Made by a program: the position numbers and the translations under genes
In this document: piece after piece, positions 11,567-22,441 of the stretch
Position numbering within the stretch: the stretch's first letter is position 1
Layout of the letters: every line of letters starts with the position of its first letter
Assembly: GCA_036346205.1 (NCBI GenBank)
Contig: JARFJB010000987.1
Location: forward strand, 2,243,501-2,307,500
Reading direction: 5' to 3'
DNA: 64,000 bases
DNA from: Vesta saturnalis
Lineage: Eukaryota; Arthropoda; Insecta; Coleoptera; Lampyridae
The notes under the pieces: generated by a model
What the model saw: only the letters and a program-made list of their open reading frames with translations
Database searches by the model: none
Told to the model about the DNA's origin: nothing

Positions 11567-11826
11567 CCTCAAGCCACCCGCTCTCGCGCTCGGTTGAGTT
11601 TTACGTCCAAAACAACTGGTGTCTCAAGTCACCCGGACGAGAGGATGACTTGAGACAGTCAAAAAATATTTTTAAAAAAATTCGCATCAAAAAATTACCT
11701 TATTTTAATATCAGAACCTGATCCAATAAGTTAACACACATGTTTTTTATATATAACCGTACAAATTGAACTGCAAGTTTGAGTAATGTATCGTGAAAAA
11801 CATGAAAAGTGTCCCAAGTTACCCGG
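11567..11826. repeat. Subterminal repeats of pogo-1
   Basis: The motif CTCAAGTCACCCG recurs as CCTCAAGCCACCCG (11567), GTCTCAAGTCACCCGG (11621) and GTCCCAAGTTACCCGG (11811), and inverted as GATGACTTGAGACAG (11644). The left end of pogo-1 (4553-4585) carries the same motif twice in inverted arrangement. Confidence 0.6.
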
Positions 11827-11827
11827 A

Positions 11828-12990
11828 ATGAGGGTATATCCAAACATACTTGAACTTGGCGGATGAATGGGTTTTGTAAATCCAACTGGCAATTCACGAT
11901 TGTTTTTCCTTATTGTACCAAGTACAATAATTTTTTGTTTATACAATGCATCAACAAGGCTTATACTTATAAACCAATTATCTATGGTTAAATTACGACC
12001 TGAACCATAAATAAGTTGTCATAATCTTTTGACGACGCTATCTGGACTGTTGCTAACCCGAAAAGGACCTTCGGGTTGTTGCCTAACGTATACCTCCATG
12101 TTGGAAACATACATCATTTTTGCATCCGCCGAGGCAAAGGTTTTGATGCCGTATTTGTTGGGGTTCGACGGTATATATTGCCGAAAGCTGTATTGCCCTC
12201 GAAACCCCTCAAGCTTCTTGTCAACGGTAACATATTCTGAAAGATTATACCCGCTTTGGCAGTGGCCCACAAACCTTTCAAAGAAAGTCTTTATAGGTGC
12301 AAGTTTATCAGTGTTTGCTCGTTCTGTACGAGTCGCCTTATCATCCATCGTTATACATCTTAGAAGAAATTGAAAACAAGATAAAGTCATTGTCGAAAGA
12401 GAAATTTGAACACCAGAGCCATCACTTTTCCACAGATCATCTGCGTTCAAATGATTCGCTTTTAGAATGTCAGCATAATACAAGAATCCAATGAAAGCTT
12501 GCATCTCCAGAAAATCAGTAGGTCGTGCACCTCTAACACGTGCAAAGTTTTATTTTACGGAAATTATGAACTTATTAATGTTGTCAACAATAGATTGAAG
12601 CATTTCGTCTGTTATAAAATATTTCCACATTTCCAGTGACGCCTTGAGATTTCTTGTAGCAAGCCGTGAAGTTGGCAAACGAACTACATAGTTTTCTGTT
12701 CTCGTTCGAACATTTTTTGGTCCCATTAGTTTCTTCCATTTTGTCCCATCCTTCCCATTAAAGCAAAGTCAATTATATTCCTCAGCTTCCATCATGTTTA
12801 CTTCCTCATCTTCAGTTTCACTAATGTCTTGCTCAGTATCACTAGCCAATTCTCTTTTCTCCATATTGTCCTCTTCATCACCGCTTTCATCAAAAGGAAA
12901 CTCTTCGCCCGATACCAATGCCATCAATTCTTTTAGGCGGCATTGCTTGGCTTCATAGAAATTCATATCAACAGTTAAAAAGTTCGACAA
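11828..12990 (-). pseudogene. piggyBac-like transposase, N-terminal and central part
   Basis: From ATG 12988-12990 an acidic N-terminus (ESGDEEDN, ETEDEEVN) leads to DGTKWKK, RTRTENYVVRLP, then the DDE_Tnp_1_7 core: AFIGFLYYADILKANHLN, TMTLSCFQFLLRCI (about 12350-12410), VTVDKKLEGFRGQYSFRQYIP with the first Asp, YGIKTFASADAKM, and after a stop LTIDNWFISISLVDALY with the next conserved Asp, GTIRKNNRELP and SSSMFGY. In-frame stops: TGA 12769, TAA about 12550, TGA 12019. The C-terminal third is missing, cut at the motif taken as the pogo-1 right end. Confidence 0.85.
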
Positions 12991-13011
12991 GTTTAGGAGC
13001 TATGGTCTCAG

Positions 13012-13216
13012 TGTTATATATGTAGATATAGTTCTGTGTTGTTGATGTTCTATGTAGACTTAGGTCTTCGCCCTTGTTGTTGGCAGCACTGACAGTTGAC
13101 AGCACACGCACGACAAGTTGCATGGATCTGTGTATAGAGATACAATGAAAAGTTAATTAAAATAAAGAATCAACAAGAGATCTACGAGGTTTTATTAGTA
13201 ATCAATAACTAATACA
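13012..13216 (+). repeat. 5' LTR of the gypsy-like element
   Basis: 205 bp, TG...CA ended. It matches the right LTR over GTTCTATGTA, GGCAGCACTGACA, ACGCACGACAAG and AATCAATAACTAATACA, and has about 50 bp (around 13145-13190) missing from the other. The following TAATGTCAGGTGTGAACC is the likely primer-binding region; the tRNA was not identified. Confidence 0.9.
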
Positions 13217-13306
13217 TAATGTCAGGTGTGAACCAAAATAAAAAGTATCAACGAAAATGCTCGTCAGTTGAGTTAATTAAATCATGTTGAAAGGTAACCT
13301 AAAATT

Positions 13307-13660
13307 ATGGAATGTAAACCACCAAAACCACTTCAAGAATGTATAAATATGCAGGAATAGTGGAGAAAAGGGGAACAGAGATTTGAGATATTTATGAAAG
13401 CATCGGGTAAAGAGAAAATAGCAGATGAAGATGTAAAAATTGCAATACTCTTAAATGCCATAGGAGATTCAAGTATTGAAATTTTCAACACTTTCAAAAA
13501 AGATGATGTTAAAACACCAAAAGACACATTAAAGAAACTGGAAGAATATTGTTATGGATACATTCAAATTTAATAACCTAAGGCAAAACCAAGAACAAGG
13601 AATAGATAATTTTCTGATGGAGCTTAAGAAACAAGCAAGCTTATGTGAGTTTAAATGTGC
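13307..13660 (+). pseudogene. gag of the gypsy-like element, first part
   Basis: From ATG 13307: KPPKPLQECINMQE, a TAG at 13358, then RFEIFMKASG..KIAILLNAIGD..IEIFNTF and, after a shift, FKFNNLRQNQEQGIDNFLMELKKQASLCEFKC, the capsid-type domain of metazoan Ty3/gypsy Gag. Broken off by pogo-2; the coding text resumes at 20139 with NTNC..YETRMIRDKLV. Confidence 0.8.
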
Positions 13661-14027
13661 CGTAAACCGGGGGCCGCTTTGCTCCCCCGGGTATAACTTT
13701 TCCCCGTTCCTAAAAAGAGTTAATTTTAATTCTGCACTAAAAGGTTGTAATCATATAACCTCATCAACATCAGCGTAGTAAACGTTGACTATCAGACTAT
13801 AACTTCTCGCGTGAACAATAAACCACTGCCAGTATTAACCCAGCAACCGTCGCATAAAGTTGTCTATAAAATTACGTGCACTTTTTAGCAACAAAATTTG
13901 GAGTACGCAGCATTCATATGTTAGTTTGCGTTGGGGCAAGGTAGCCCCAAAGAGGTTAAGTTTCTCCGGAGCAAAGTAATACACATTGCATTGGTTAATT
14001 TTAATTTTTGGTTTTTGAATTATAGAG

Positions 14028-14425
14028 ATGCCTAGAAAGTATAAAAGGAAACTAGGATCACGTAAATACGCTGATTACAATCAAGAGACCTTAAACCAAT
14101 GTTTAGAGGAATTAAAAGGGGTAACATTTCACACAGAAAAGCGAAACAAAAATTTAAAATGCCCAGAAGAACAATTTTAAATAAATTGAAGGGCAGGCAA
14201 TTAAAAAATCACGGAAAAAAACCGGTGTTTACTTTTGACGAAGAACAACAGTTTGTTGAATGCCTAGTTGCTATGGGAGAGTACGGGTTCCCCGTAGACT
14301 CAACAGAATTGCGGAATATTATAAAAAATTATGTGAATCGGTGCGGAAGAGATGTGAAGTTATTTGTCAACAACGTGCCTGGTGCTGACTTGGTAAATGG
14401 TTTTATGGCTCGACATCCTGATATC
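14028..14425 (+). pseudogene. pogo-2 transposase, N-terminal half
   Basis: ATG 14028 follows a TTATAG acceptor-like site. MPRKYKRKLGSRKYADYN is the classic pogo helix-turn-helix start. A one-base loss near 14110-14120 shifts the frame between CLEELK and RGNISHRKAKQKFK; then the CENP-B type domain (FTFDEEQQFVECLVAMGEYGFP, FVNNVPGADLVNGFMARHPDI). The hAT insertion cuts it after the Ile codon; removing the hAT and one target copy restores the frame as HPDISVRFAENV. Confidence 0.85.
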
Positions 14426-15074
14426 CAGTGCCGGATTTACCACTAGGCCGACTAGGCCGCGGTCTAGGGCCGCAGGCAAAAGGGGGCTGCAGCGTTTTGT
14501 AAAAAAAAAAATTTTTTTAGTAAAAAAAATGAATTTTTATTTTCTAAAATTAATAATTACCGCAACTGTAAATCGAATACATTACTTTTGTATATAAACA
14601 ATACAATCTAATTAAAATAACCAACGTACATATCAAAAATAAATATTAACGCTTGCCAGGGTATAGGAGGTTACACTACAGAGTGCAGGTGGATTGTGGA
14701 ACGTTCTAGAAATGTGATGTAACGATGTAACCCGCACTGGCATACAGCACGCTGCACGGGCCCCGTGTGTTGAGTCACTTCCTTCCCCATCAAGGCGCCG
14801 GGATGACGGATGCGGTCCCTTCCCCGCTCCCCTTCCATGGCTCCATGCCTCCATCGTCTCCACTCTTATATCTTGTTTACATTATTTTGAGAGTGTCAGT
14901 GTCAGTATAGTATAGTTTTGCAAGTGGCAAGTGCACTACTTCTTGCTAGTAATTTTTTCTCGTGTTTTATACGATTTCTGAACGATAACAGTTTTGTTTA
15001 CAGATTGTGATTAATATTGTGGACTCAGTGAACTCGTATTTTACAGGTAACACTTAACACTTTTTGCTCCGACA

Positions 15075-17585
15075 ATGAACGATAAAAATAAAAATATTCA
15101 TACGGCTAGTGGAGCATATAAACGCAAATTAAAAAAACTTAAAGAAGAAAAAAGTTTAAAATTGTTAAAAATTAATTCTAAAATTGAAAGTTTTTTTTTA
15201 AAATACGTCAGGAGATAGCAGTCAGAATAGTTCAAATGAAAACTATGTTGTTACTGATGTTCAAATTCCCAGTACTTCTGCTGCTGTAGAAGAAACCACA
15301 GACGTTTCGAATGATCTAACTACTTCTAGAAATGTTTCCAGTCCTCAATCAGCCATGCCTCAATCCACCTTAAATGTTCTAGATCCTAGTTCATGGGGCA
15401 ATTTATCTGTTGATTCCACAGATTTTGTCATAAGAAATCTTCCCAAACACTTACTAGCGATTAAAGATTGTGATTTTTCAAAATCCAAACGTCACTATCC
15501 TGATAAAGTAAGAACAGTAAAAGATCATATGTTTTTTAGTCGTTTACCAAACGGCGAGATGAAGAAAAGAGAGTGGCTTATGTATTCAAATACTACCGGC
15601 TGCCTGTATTGTGTTCCATGCAAATTATTTCACTCTCATAACGATAGTTCTTCTTTTTGCACGGGATTCAATCACTGGAAAAATTCTAACCGACTTAAAG
15701 AACACGAACAGAGTGCGGAACATCTTACGAGGCAATGTTTTAGGAAAAATTGATTCTGCATTACACGAAAATTACCTTAAGGGAGTTGAATATTGGCATC
15801 GAGTGCTAAAACGTGTAGTAGATGTTGTCAAGTTTCTCGGCACCCGTGGCCTGGCTTTTCGAGGGAGCCAAGAAATATTCGGTTTCCCAGGAAACGGTAA
15901 TTTCATGGGGGTATTAGAGCTTGTTGCAGAATACGATGATTTTTTAAAAGCCCATATTGAAAGTAAAGGAAATCCAGGATCCGGGAATGTAAGCTATCTG
16001 TCTAAAACTATTTGTAACGAGTTTATAGAGTTAATGTACAAAAAATGTAGTTTCTGTTATTGTGGATGAATTAAAGAAAAGTAAGTACTATTCTCTCAGT
16101 GTTGATTCTACACCAGACATCACTCATTCAGACCAGTTGACAGTGATCCTACGGTATGTTTTAAGTGATGGTATGCCTGTAGAAAGATTTATAGCTTTCA
16201 TTAAATTTCACGATCACACTGGAGCACACATGGCGGAAATTATTTTAAATACCCTGTCAGAGTTAGATATTCCAATGTACGATATGAGAGGCCAGTCATA
16301 TGATAATGCCTCGAATATGTCAGGCAAATATATAGGTTAACAAGCGCTAATAAAAGAACATAACAATTTAGCTGAGTACGTTCCATGCTCCGCTCATTCA
16401 TTGAATCTAGTAGGCACACATGCGGCTGATTGTTGTTTTGCAGTAACAAAACTATTCATGTTTATTCAAGAATTTTACGTTTTCATGAGTGCATCTACTT
16501 CAAGATGGGCCGTGTTGGAAAACATTGTCAAAAATGGCAATAGCGAAAAGAAACTCCTTCCAAAAAGAGTGAACGTTACAAGATGGGCTGCCAAATGGCA
16601 TGCTGTAAAAGTTCTTTTACTCAACTATTGGAGCTACTACGATGCAGTAAAAAAATATCAGACGATACAGGGGAAACAAATGTGAGCCGAGCTGAAGCTA
16701 ATGGAATCAGTAAACAATTTTTTAAGTTAGAGAATGCTATTTTACTAAACATGTGGTACGATATTTTACAACGCTTTGACAAGAGTAGCAAAACACTGCT
16801 ACAGACTTGAATGTGACTTGCAACATATACAAATCTCTAAAGGAGTACGTATTGAGCCTGAAAGACAACTTTGATTCCTACGAAAAAAGAGGAAAAGAGT
16901 TGTCTAAAAATGAAACCTATATTCTTGAAATAAAAAGACGCCCGAAAAGGAAAGCTTTCCCTGGCGAAGATAAAGAAGATGAACCCCACTTTAATGGCAA
17001 AGAAGACTTAAAGATTAATACATTCAATGTTGTAATAGACAGGCTTTATTCAGAATTGTATAAAAGGTCCGAAGTTTATTTCAGTCTGAATGAAGAATTT
17101 GGATTTTTAAACAACTTATCGTCAATTTCCAATGAAGAAATCAGGGAAAAAGCTTCTATTTTCGCTAAAAAGTATCGAACCGACATAGATGGTGGGAAGA
17201 GTGTGTACAGTTCAAAGGCCTTGTTGAAGGTATATTTGATGAAGAAAGAGAACCTCATGATAACAAGATTACTAAGCCTCCGAAGAATACACTTTTGGAG
17301 TACCTGAAACTCATTTGTGAAAAACAGTTAACAACATTATTTCCGAATATGGACACGGCTTTGCGAATTCTACTATGGATGATGACATCTAATACATCTG
17401 GAGAAAGATCATTAAGCGTGTTGAAAAGAATCAAAAACTACTTGACGAACTCGACTTCTGACGAAGATTCTAGATTGTCTAGTTTGGCTAGTTTTGTTGC
17501 AAATGTTGAGCTTTTTCAAGCCTTAGACTTTAACGATTTGATTAAAGATTTTGCAGCCAAAAAAGCTATAAAAGTGAGTGTTTAG
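15075..17585 (+). pseudogene. hAT transposase (TTF-type zinc finger, DUF4371, hAT dimerisation)
   Basis: From ATG 15075 a basic N-terminus (AYKRKLKKLKEEK) leads, past a frameshift in a T run near 15195, to a TTF-type finger (WLMYSNTTGCLYCVPCKLF, GFNHWKNSNRLKEHEQS), then DUF4371-like LAFRGSQEIFGFPGNGNFMG, the RNase H-like core with SLSVDSTPDITHSDQLTVIL, the QSYDNASNMSGKY box and CSAHSLNLVG, and the C-terminal dimerisation region SNTSGERSLSVLKRIKNYL. Lesions: shift near 15750, shift near 16060, TAA 16338, shift near 16670, further shifts near 16805 and 17290. Residues in the core are largely kept. Non-functional. Confidence 0.9.
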
Positions 17586-18300
17586 AGTTTAGATATGAGA
17601 TTTATTGTGAGTATGGAGTGGAGTGAGTGTCAATGTTAATCACTAATCCAACCTTATCCAAATTAAGAACATGACATTGACATTTTTCAGTATAATAAAT
17701 AATGTGAGAATTGAACGATCTAGAAGTTTATTTGTTGTATTCTTAATATTTTTATTTTTAAGTACCGTAGGCTATTACAGTTCATATTATTTTGTTTGTT
17801 GTACTTTTACTTATAATGTCTTTTCAACTCGGCTTTTTTGAGTCTTTTGTTGTCGTCTGTACTTTTCCCCCCGAATGAAACAAATGTTATTTAATTTTAA
17901 TAATTTAACTGCAATACTAATTTATAATATAATAATTTTAGCAATATTAATAATTTTAACAAATGACTGCTGTTTGCTAACTTTTTGAATTATATATTTT
18001 CTATAAATATAGAAATTGTTGTTAGAGCTGTTTTGGGGTTTTACCCAAATTTGTAAACCAAGATTATTTAATTAGTGAATACAACATTTCAACCTAGTTA
18101 TGTATTTAAATACAACATTAGTTGCATTTCTATTCACTTATGTTATGCTTTGTATTGTATGTTGTACCAATTTTAAAAAGTAAAATTAAAATAAACGTTA
18201 TGTATTAAACCTATTAATATGAAATGTGCTTTATGCTTAACCCAACTACTCACTTATTTTAACGTGAGATTGAAATAAGGTACATTTCAATTTTCCACTT
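17586..18300. other. 3' non-coding part of the hAT element
   Basis: AT-rich, no reading frame, lies between the transposase stop and the right TIR. Confidence 0.7.
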
Positions 18301-18371
18301 CAGGGGCGGGGGCTGCTCGGGTTAATTTGGCCTAGGGCCCCAAGTACCCTAAATCCGGCACTGCTGATATC

Positions 18372-19254
18372 TCAGTACGTTTTGCAGAGAATGTAAAACG
18401 TACTCAAGCAGCCGTAGATGAACCGATGTTAAGAAGCTTTTTTGACAACTTGGCTTCTGAACTAAAAGACGTTCCTTCAGAAAATATATGGAACTTTTAT
18501 TAAACGAATCTTACCAATGACCCGGGTAGAAAGAAGGTTCTTGTCAAAAAGGGATACAAGTATCCAGAACTGATCCGGAATACGTCAAAAACATCTATTT
18601 CCGTCATGTTTAGTGGTAATTCTAACGGGAAACTACTGCCGCCATATATAGTGTATGGAGAAAACAAATTGTGGACTACATGGACTGATAATGGCCCCAG
18701 AGGATGTCGATACAACGTTATTAGCTCTGGATGGTTCGATGCAAACATATTCACTGACTGGCTCGAATCCCAAATGATACCAACGCTAAAGAAGCTGGAA
18801 GGGAAAAAGGTGCTTTTATGTGATAATCTTTCTTCTCATATAACAGTTCATGCCCTTAAGTTATGCCGTGAAAGTAGAATAAAGTTAATATGCTTGCCAC
18901 CAAACAGCAAGCATTTAACACAGCCATTTTTACGGCCCTTTAAGATAGCATGGCGGCACGTCTTATCAGATTGGAAGAACACTAGTGAGGGCATTCGAAA
19001 TACAAATATTCAAAAACTACACTTTTCGCAATTGTCATCGAAGATGATGGCCATTATTGCACCAAACATCGCCGAAAATTTAAATGCCGGTTTTCGTAAA
19101 TGTGAAATATTTCCGTTGAACGTGGAAGAAGTGTTAAAACGTATACCCAGGAGTTTTTCCATTAGTACAGATATCGTTCTGTCTGCATGTCTGAAAGCTC
19201 TTGAAGAACGCAGATCAGAATCAACAACCATTGCAAAACCCCGTAAGAAAAATT
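18372..19254 (+). pseudogene. pogo-2 transposase, catalytic half
   Basis: Continues from SVRFAENVKRTQAAV. The first catalytic region reads NFY-stop-TNLTNDPG: a GAA to TAA change has replaced the Glu of the DET motif at about 18502. Then TSISVMFSGNSNGKLLPPY, GPRGCRYNVISSGWFD, and LLCDNLSSH with the second Asp. The expected QPLDVAFFRP is shortened to QPFLRP, losing four residues including the third catalytic Asp. Ends FPLNVEEVLKRIPRS. Confidence 0.88.
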
Positions 19255-19730
19255 AACATTCCACCGGAAAAAAGTGTTTGCGCTGACGAACTCATGACTG
19301 TTGAACCTATGTCTGTTGAGCCCATGGCTGATGACGAAGTTGACATTTCCCTCAATCGTGAGGATGACATACTTTTAGATGATGCCTCGTCAGGTGACTT
19401 TGAAATTACTGTTTTGGCCAAAGAACAAGAAAATGAAACATAGTTTATAGATTTTTTTGAAGGAAAAGCATCTCATTCTTGTGATTCTCGTTTTGAGAAT
19501 GTTGTCCGGGAAGTCGGACGCTTTGTAGTCTTTTTGTATAATGGAGTAGTGTACCCTGGAGAAATAATAACTTTTAATGATACTGAAGTCACCATTAACT
19601 CAATGGCAAAATCTCTGAGAATGTGGAAATAGCCCTCAAAACGTGACATATTAACGTATTCGTGGTCCGATGTGCTAGGCTGCATTCAAACTCTAAAGCA
19701 AATTACTAGAGGGGAATCTTCTCTGTAGCT
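19255..19730 (+). pseudogene. pogo-2 transposase acidic tail and C-terminal domain
   Basis: A second frame reads DELMTVEPM..DEVDISLNREDDILLDD, then FVVFLYNGVVYPGEI..VTINSMAKSLRMWK and ILTYSWSDVL. The VxYNGVxYPG box recurs in pogo-3 (YEGEYYPG), so this is a C-terminal domain of this transposase group rather than a separate gene. Confidence 0.6.
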
Positions 19731-20138
19731 GAATTAGCATCGTTTTATTCAACACCTATATAATTTTATTTGTTTCGTTTAATGTATTTCCTGCCTTGTA
19801 TCTTGTTTTTTTTTCTGTAAGTTTAATTTATGTTCAATAAAATGAAAAATGTTTGTGTACAGATATGATTGTTGGAGACATGTTAACAAAATACGTGCGT
19901 TATAACGTAAATTACCCGATGGAGCAATGGATCAATGGGAGACTTTGCTCCACTTTTTAACTTTTTTAAAAAGTACATATCCATAATCTTATACTTCATT
20001 GCTCTCGTACATATATTCGAAAAAATCTGGATCATATGTGGCATACAAAACATTTTCAAATTTGTTGACTTTTGTAGATTTTTTTACTGAAATTTCAAGG
20101 CGGCTACAAATAATGGAACAAAGTACCCCCGGTTTACG

Positions 20139-20460
20139 TACTAATACTAACTGTAATTCATCATATGAAACCAGAATGATAAGAGATAAACTTGTTTTGA
20201 GTATAATTGATAAAGAAGTTTAAGAACGTCTATTAAGACTTGCAGTTGGAAAAAATCCAATCGTACTGTAAATCTATTGAGTTAAGTAGAGAACATTCCA
20301 AAATAATAAATAAACAAAGTGGGACAGAGGTGTATTAAGTAAAAAGCACAAAGTATAAATGTAAATTTTGTGGCTATGACCATGAAAAAGGAAAGTGTCC
20401 TGCATATAACAAGACTTGTGTAAAATGTAAGAAGAGAGGCCACCGCTAAGATGTGCAGAA
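20139..20460 (+). pseudogene. gag of the gypsy-like element, second part with zinc knuckles
   Basis: Resumes the interrupted gag (SSYETRMIRDKLVLSIIDKEV) and ends with two CCHC-like knuckles, CKFCGYDHEKGKC and CVKCKKRGH (about 20359-20447). Stops in frame. Confidence 0.8.
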
Positions 20461-20599
20461 TGGGAATCAGCGAGATGAGACAAGAAGATAATACTGATCC
20501 AGAAGGTCATAATACATTGGAAATAGATGAGGAAGTTAGTGAATTACGTGAGGAATTAAGTGATGATGTTAGTGAAATTTTTATAAACGAAGTTGGATT

Positions 20600-20705
20600 A
20601 GCTGGTCAGAAAAACTAAATGTTGATGGTAAGCCTGTAAATTTTAAACATGACGCAGGGGCAGAATCAAGTATTTTGCCGTGGACAGCTCTGAATAATAT
20701 TATCT
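20600..20705 (+). pseudogene. Retroviral-type aspartic protease remnant
   Basis: LNVDGKPVNFKHDAGAESSILP contains the D-[TS/A]-G-A active-site motif as DAGA (Asp at 20651). The frame stops soon after; sequence jumps to the end of RNase H, so the RT is deleted. Confidence 0.7.
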
Positions 20706-20779
20706 TTATTTACAACTATGAACATACAGTCAGATCCTATATTTAATAAAAATCTAGATACGGTTTTAAACAGACTGCA

Positions 20780-22266
20780 ACGTATGCTTTTAAGACTTTT
20801 GAAATATAACATTAATATTACTATCTTCATGGAAAAGAAATGTATGTAGCTGATACTCTTTCTAGGGCTTTCTTATTAGAAAAAGTTGAAGATGACCCGG
20901 AAATGTCACATATCATTCACACACTATACACTAATTTGGAAATGAGTGAAACCAGAAAAAAACAGTTTCAACGTGAAACTGTAAATGATGAAACACTGTC
21001 AAAATTATTATTTTTTATTGAATCAAATTGGCCAGATTATATAAGGTTAGAAACTTCTGAATTAAAGCATTTTTTCAAGCTAAGAGATAACCTTTTTGTA
21101 TCTAATAACCTATTGTTTTATAATGAGAAAATAATTGTCCCTAAAAGGTTAATAAAAATGCTAACAAATTTATCCATGAAGGTCATGAAAGTCAAGAGCA
21201 AGACAAATTTTCTATTAGGAAAACATGTCTAGAGAAATTGAAATTTACATTTATAAATGCCAAAGATGCCAGACAAACCGAAAGTCAAATTCGAAAAAAC
21301 CTTTATTCAATAGGGAGATATCTGATCGAGCCTGACAGAATGTTAGCTCTGACAATGAAAACCCTGTTTACTTTTCGTAAACTCTTATTCAAATTGGATA
21401 GAGGTTAAAAAATACTCCATAAGTCTGCAGAAGAAGTGAAATTATTTTTTCTGGAGACTTTCTCTCTATACCAAATAAAGTAGTAGCCGACAATGTGCCC
21501 TATAATACTAAACCTCTATTAAAATTCTCTCAGGAGATGAATTTTGTCTTCGAATTCTCTATCCCATACCACAGTCAATCAAATCGACTTGCTGAAAAGG
21601 CAGTCGGTATAGTAAAAACAATGCTCAAAAAATCTGAAAATAATTCAGAATTTTAGGAGCTTTACTGAAATACAGTAATACTATTTTACATAAATTAGGA
21701 TACTCCCCAGCACAGCTATTAATAAACAGAGAAATTAAAAGTAATTTGCCAGTAATGAAAATCAATCTTCAACCTACACTAATCAATAAACGGGAGTTAA
21801 AAGAAACCCTCCAACAAAAACAAGATGAACAGAAAAGATATTTTGATAAAAATGCAGAAATCTATCGAAGTTGGAGGTAAACGATAAAGTACTTTTCCAA
21901 GAAGACGCAGGATGCAAGAAAGCAGGAGTTCAAAAAATAATTAATGATAGATCTTATCTAGTTGAATGCAATGGTAAGCTATACCGAAGAAATCGTAGAT
22001 TTCTAAATAAAACAGATCTTGACTGTGATGATGATTACAAAAACAAATTAATTTATGAGGACTCATCCATTGATACAACTGAAAATAGACCATCAAACAT
22101 ATCTGATGAAGAAGATTCTAACAATCAAATCAAGGAATCACCAGTCATCTCAGGTCGCCCCCAAGGAATAAGAAAACCTCCTACAAGATTATCAAACAGA
22201 GTTGGAAACGTACAAACCTTTGTATTTTCATTTTTTTTAATCTGTATAAGTATTAAGTATTCATAA
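20780..22266 (+). pseudogene. RNase H end and integrase remnant of the gypsy-like element
   Basis: KKCMYVADTLSRAF is the usual end of Ty3/gypsy RNase H. It is followed by an integrase N-terminal region (LFVSNNLLFYNEKIIVPKRL), then core fragments VADNVPYNT and FSIPYHSQSNRLAEKAVGIVK in several frames, and an intact 131-residue C-terminal frame from 21871 (KVLFQEDAGCKKAGVQKI..GKLYRRNRRFL). Dead. Confidence 0.8.
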
Positions 22267-22283
22267 AAAAAAGAAAAGAGGCG
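22264..22283 (+). promoter_or_regulatory. Polypurine tract of the gypsy-like element
   Basis: An A/G run ending AAAAGAGGCG directly before the right LTR, the plus-strand primer site expected there. Confidence 0.75.
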
Positions 22284-22436
22284 TGTTATTTATGTAGTTA
22301 TAGTTCTCTGTTGTAGATGTTCTATGTAAACCTAGGTCTTCGCACCTTGTTGGCAGCACTGACAGCACACGCACGACAAGCTGCATGGATCCTGGTATAT
22401 AGATATAGGTTTTATTAATAATCAATAACTAATACA
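22284..22436 (+). repeat. 3' LTR of the gypsy-like element
   Basis: 153 bp, TG...CA ended, homologous to 13012-13216 but about 50 bp shorter through an internal deletion. Many point differences between the LTRs point to an old insertion. Confidence 0.9.
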
Positions 22437-22441
22437 CTCAG

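Larger units (their letters stand above)
4553..11826 (+). mobile_element. pogo/Tigger-like DNA transposon (pogo-1), split by a LINE
   Basis: The proposed left end CGGGTGATATGAGACATGTC (from about 4553) is matched in inverted form at the right by GACACTTTTC-type sequence ending GTCCCAAGTTACCCGG (11811-11826). N-terminal and catalytic parts of a pogo transposase lie at 4634-5815 and an acidic C-terminal part resumes at about 10695, beyond a minus-strand LINE. No clean TA target duplication is visible at either end, so the exact boundaries are tentative; an alternative right end is the similar motif at 11621-11636. Confidence 0.5.
14426..18363 (+). mobile_element. hAT DNA transposon (ZMYM1-like type)
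   Basis: A 14-bp perfect TIR, CAGTGCCGGATTTA at 14426 and its complement ending 18363. The 8-bp target duplication CTGATATC is intact at 14418-14425 and 18364-18371, diagnostic of hAT elements. 3938 bp in all. Contains one decayed transposase gene on the plus strand and long AT-rich flanks. Confidence 0.96.
13660..20138 (+). mobile_element. pogo/Tigger-like DNA transposon (pogo-2) inside gypsy gag
   Basis: Ends CGTAAACCGGGGG (13661) and its complement CCCCCGGTTTACG (20126-20138). The right flank is TA; the left flank reads TGC, a mutated TA. Rejoining the flanks restores the gag codons across AAATGTACTAAT, supporting a TA duplication. The transposase is cut in two by the hAT at 14426-18363. 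Confidence 0.85.
13012..22436 (+). mobile_element. Ty3/gypsy-like LTR retrotransposon with nested insertions
   Basis: Two related LTRs begin TGTTAT and end AATACA. The 5-bp duplication CTCAG lies at 13007-13011 and 22437-22441. Removing the inner pogo (13660-20138) leaves about 2.9 kb of internal sequence: gag, zinc knuckle, protease Asp motif, end of RNase H and integrase, but no reverse transcriptase core. Inserted into the 5' leader of the piggyBac element. Confidence 0.9.
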
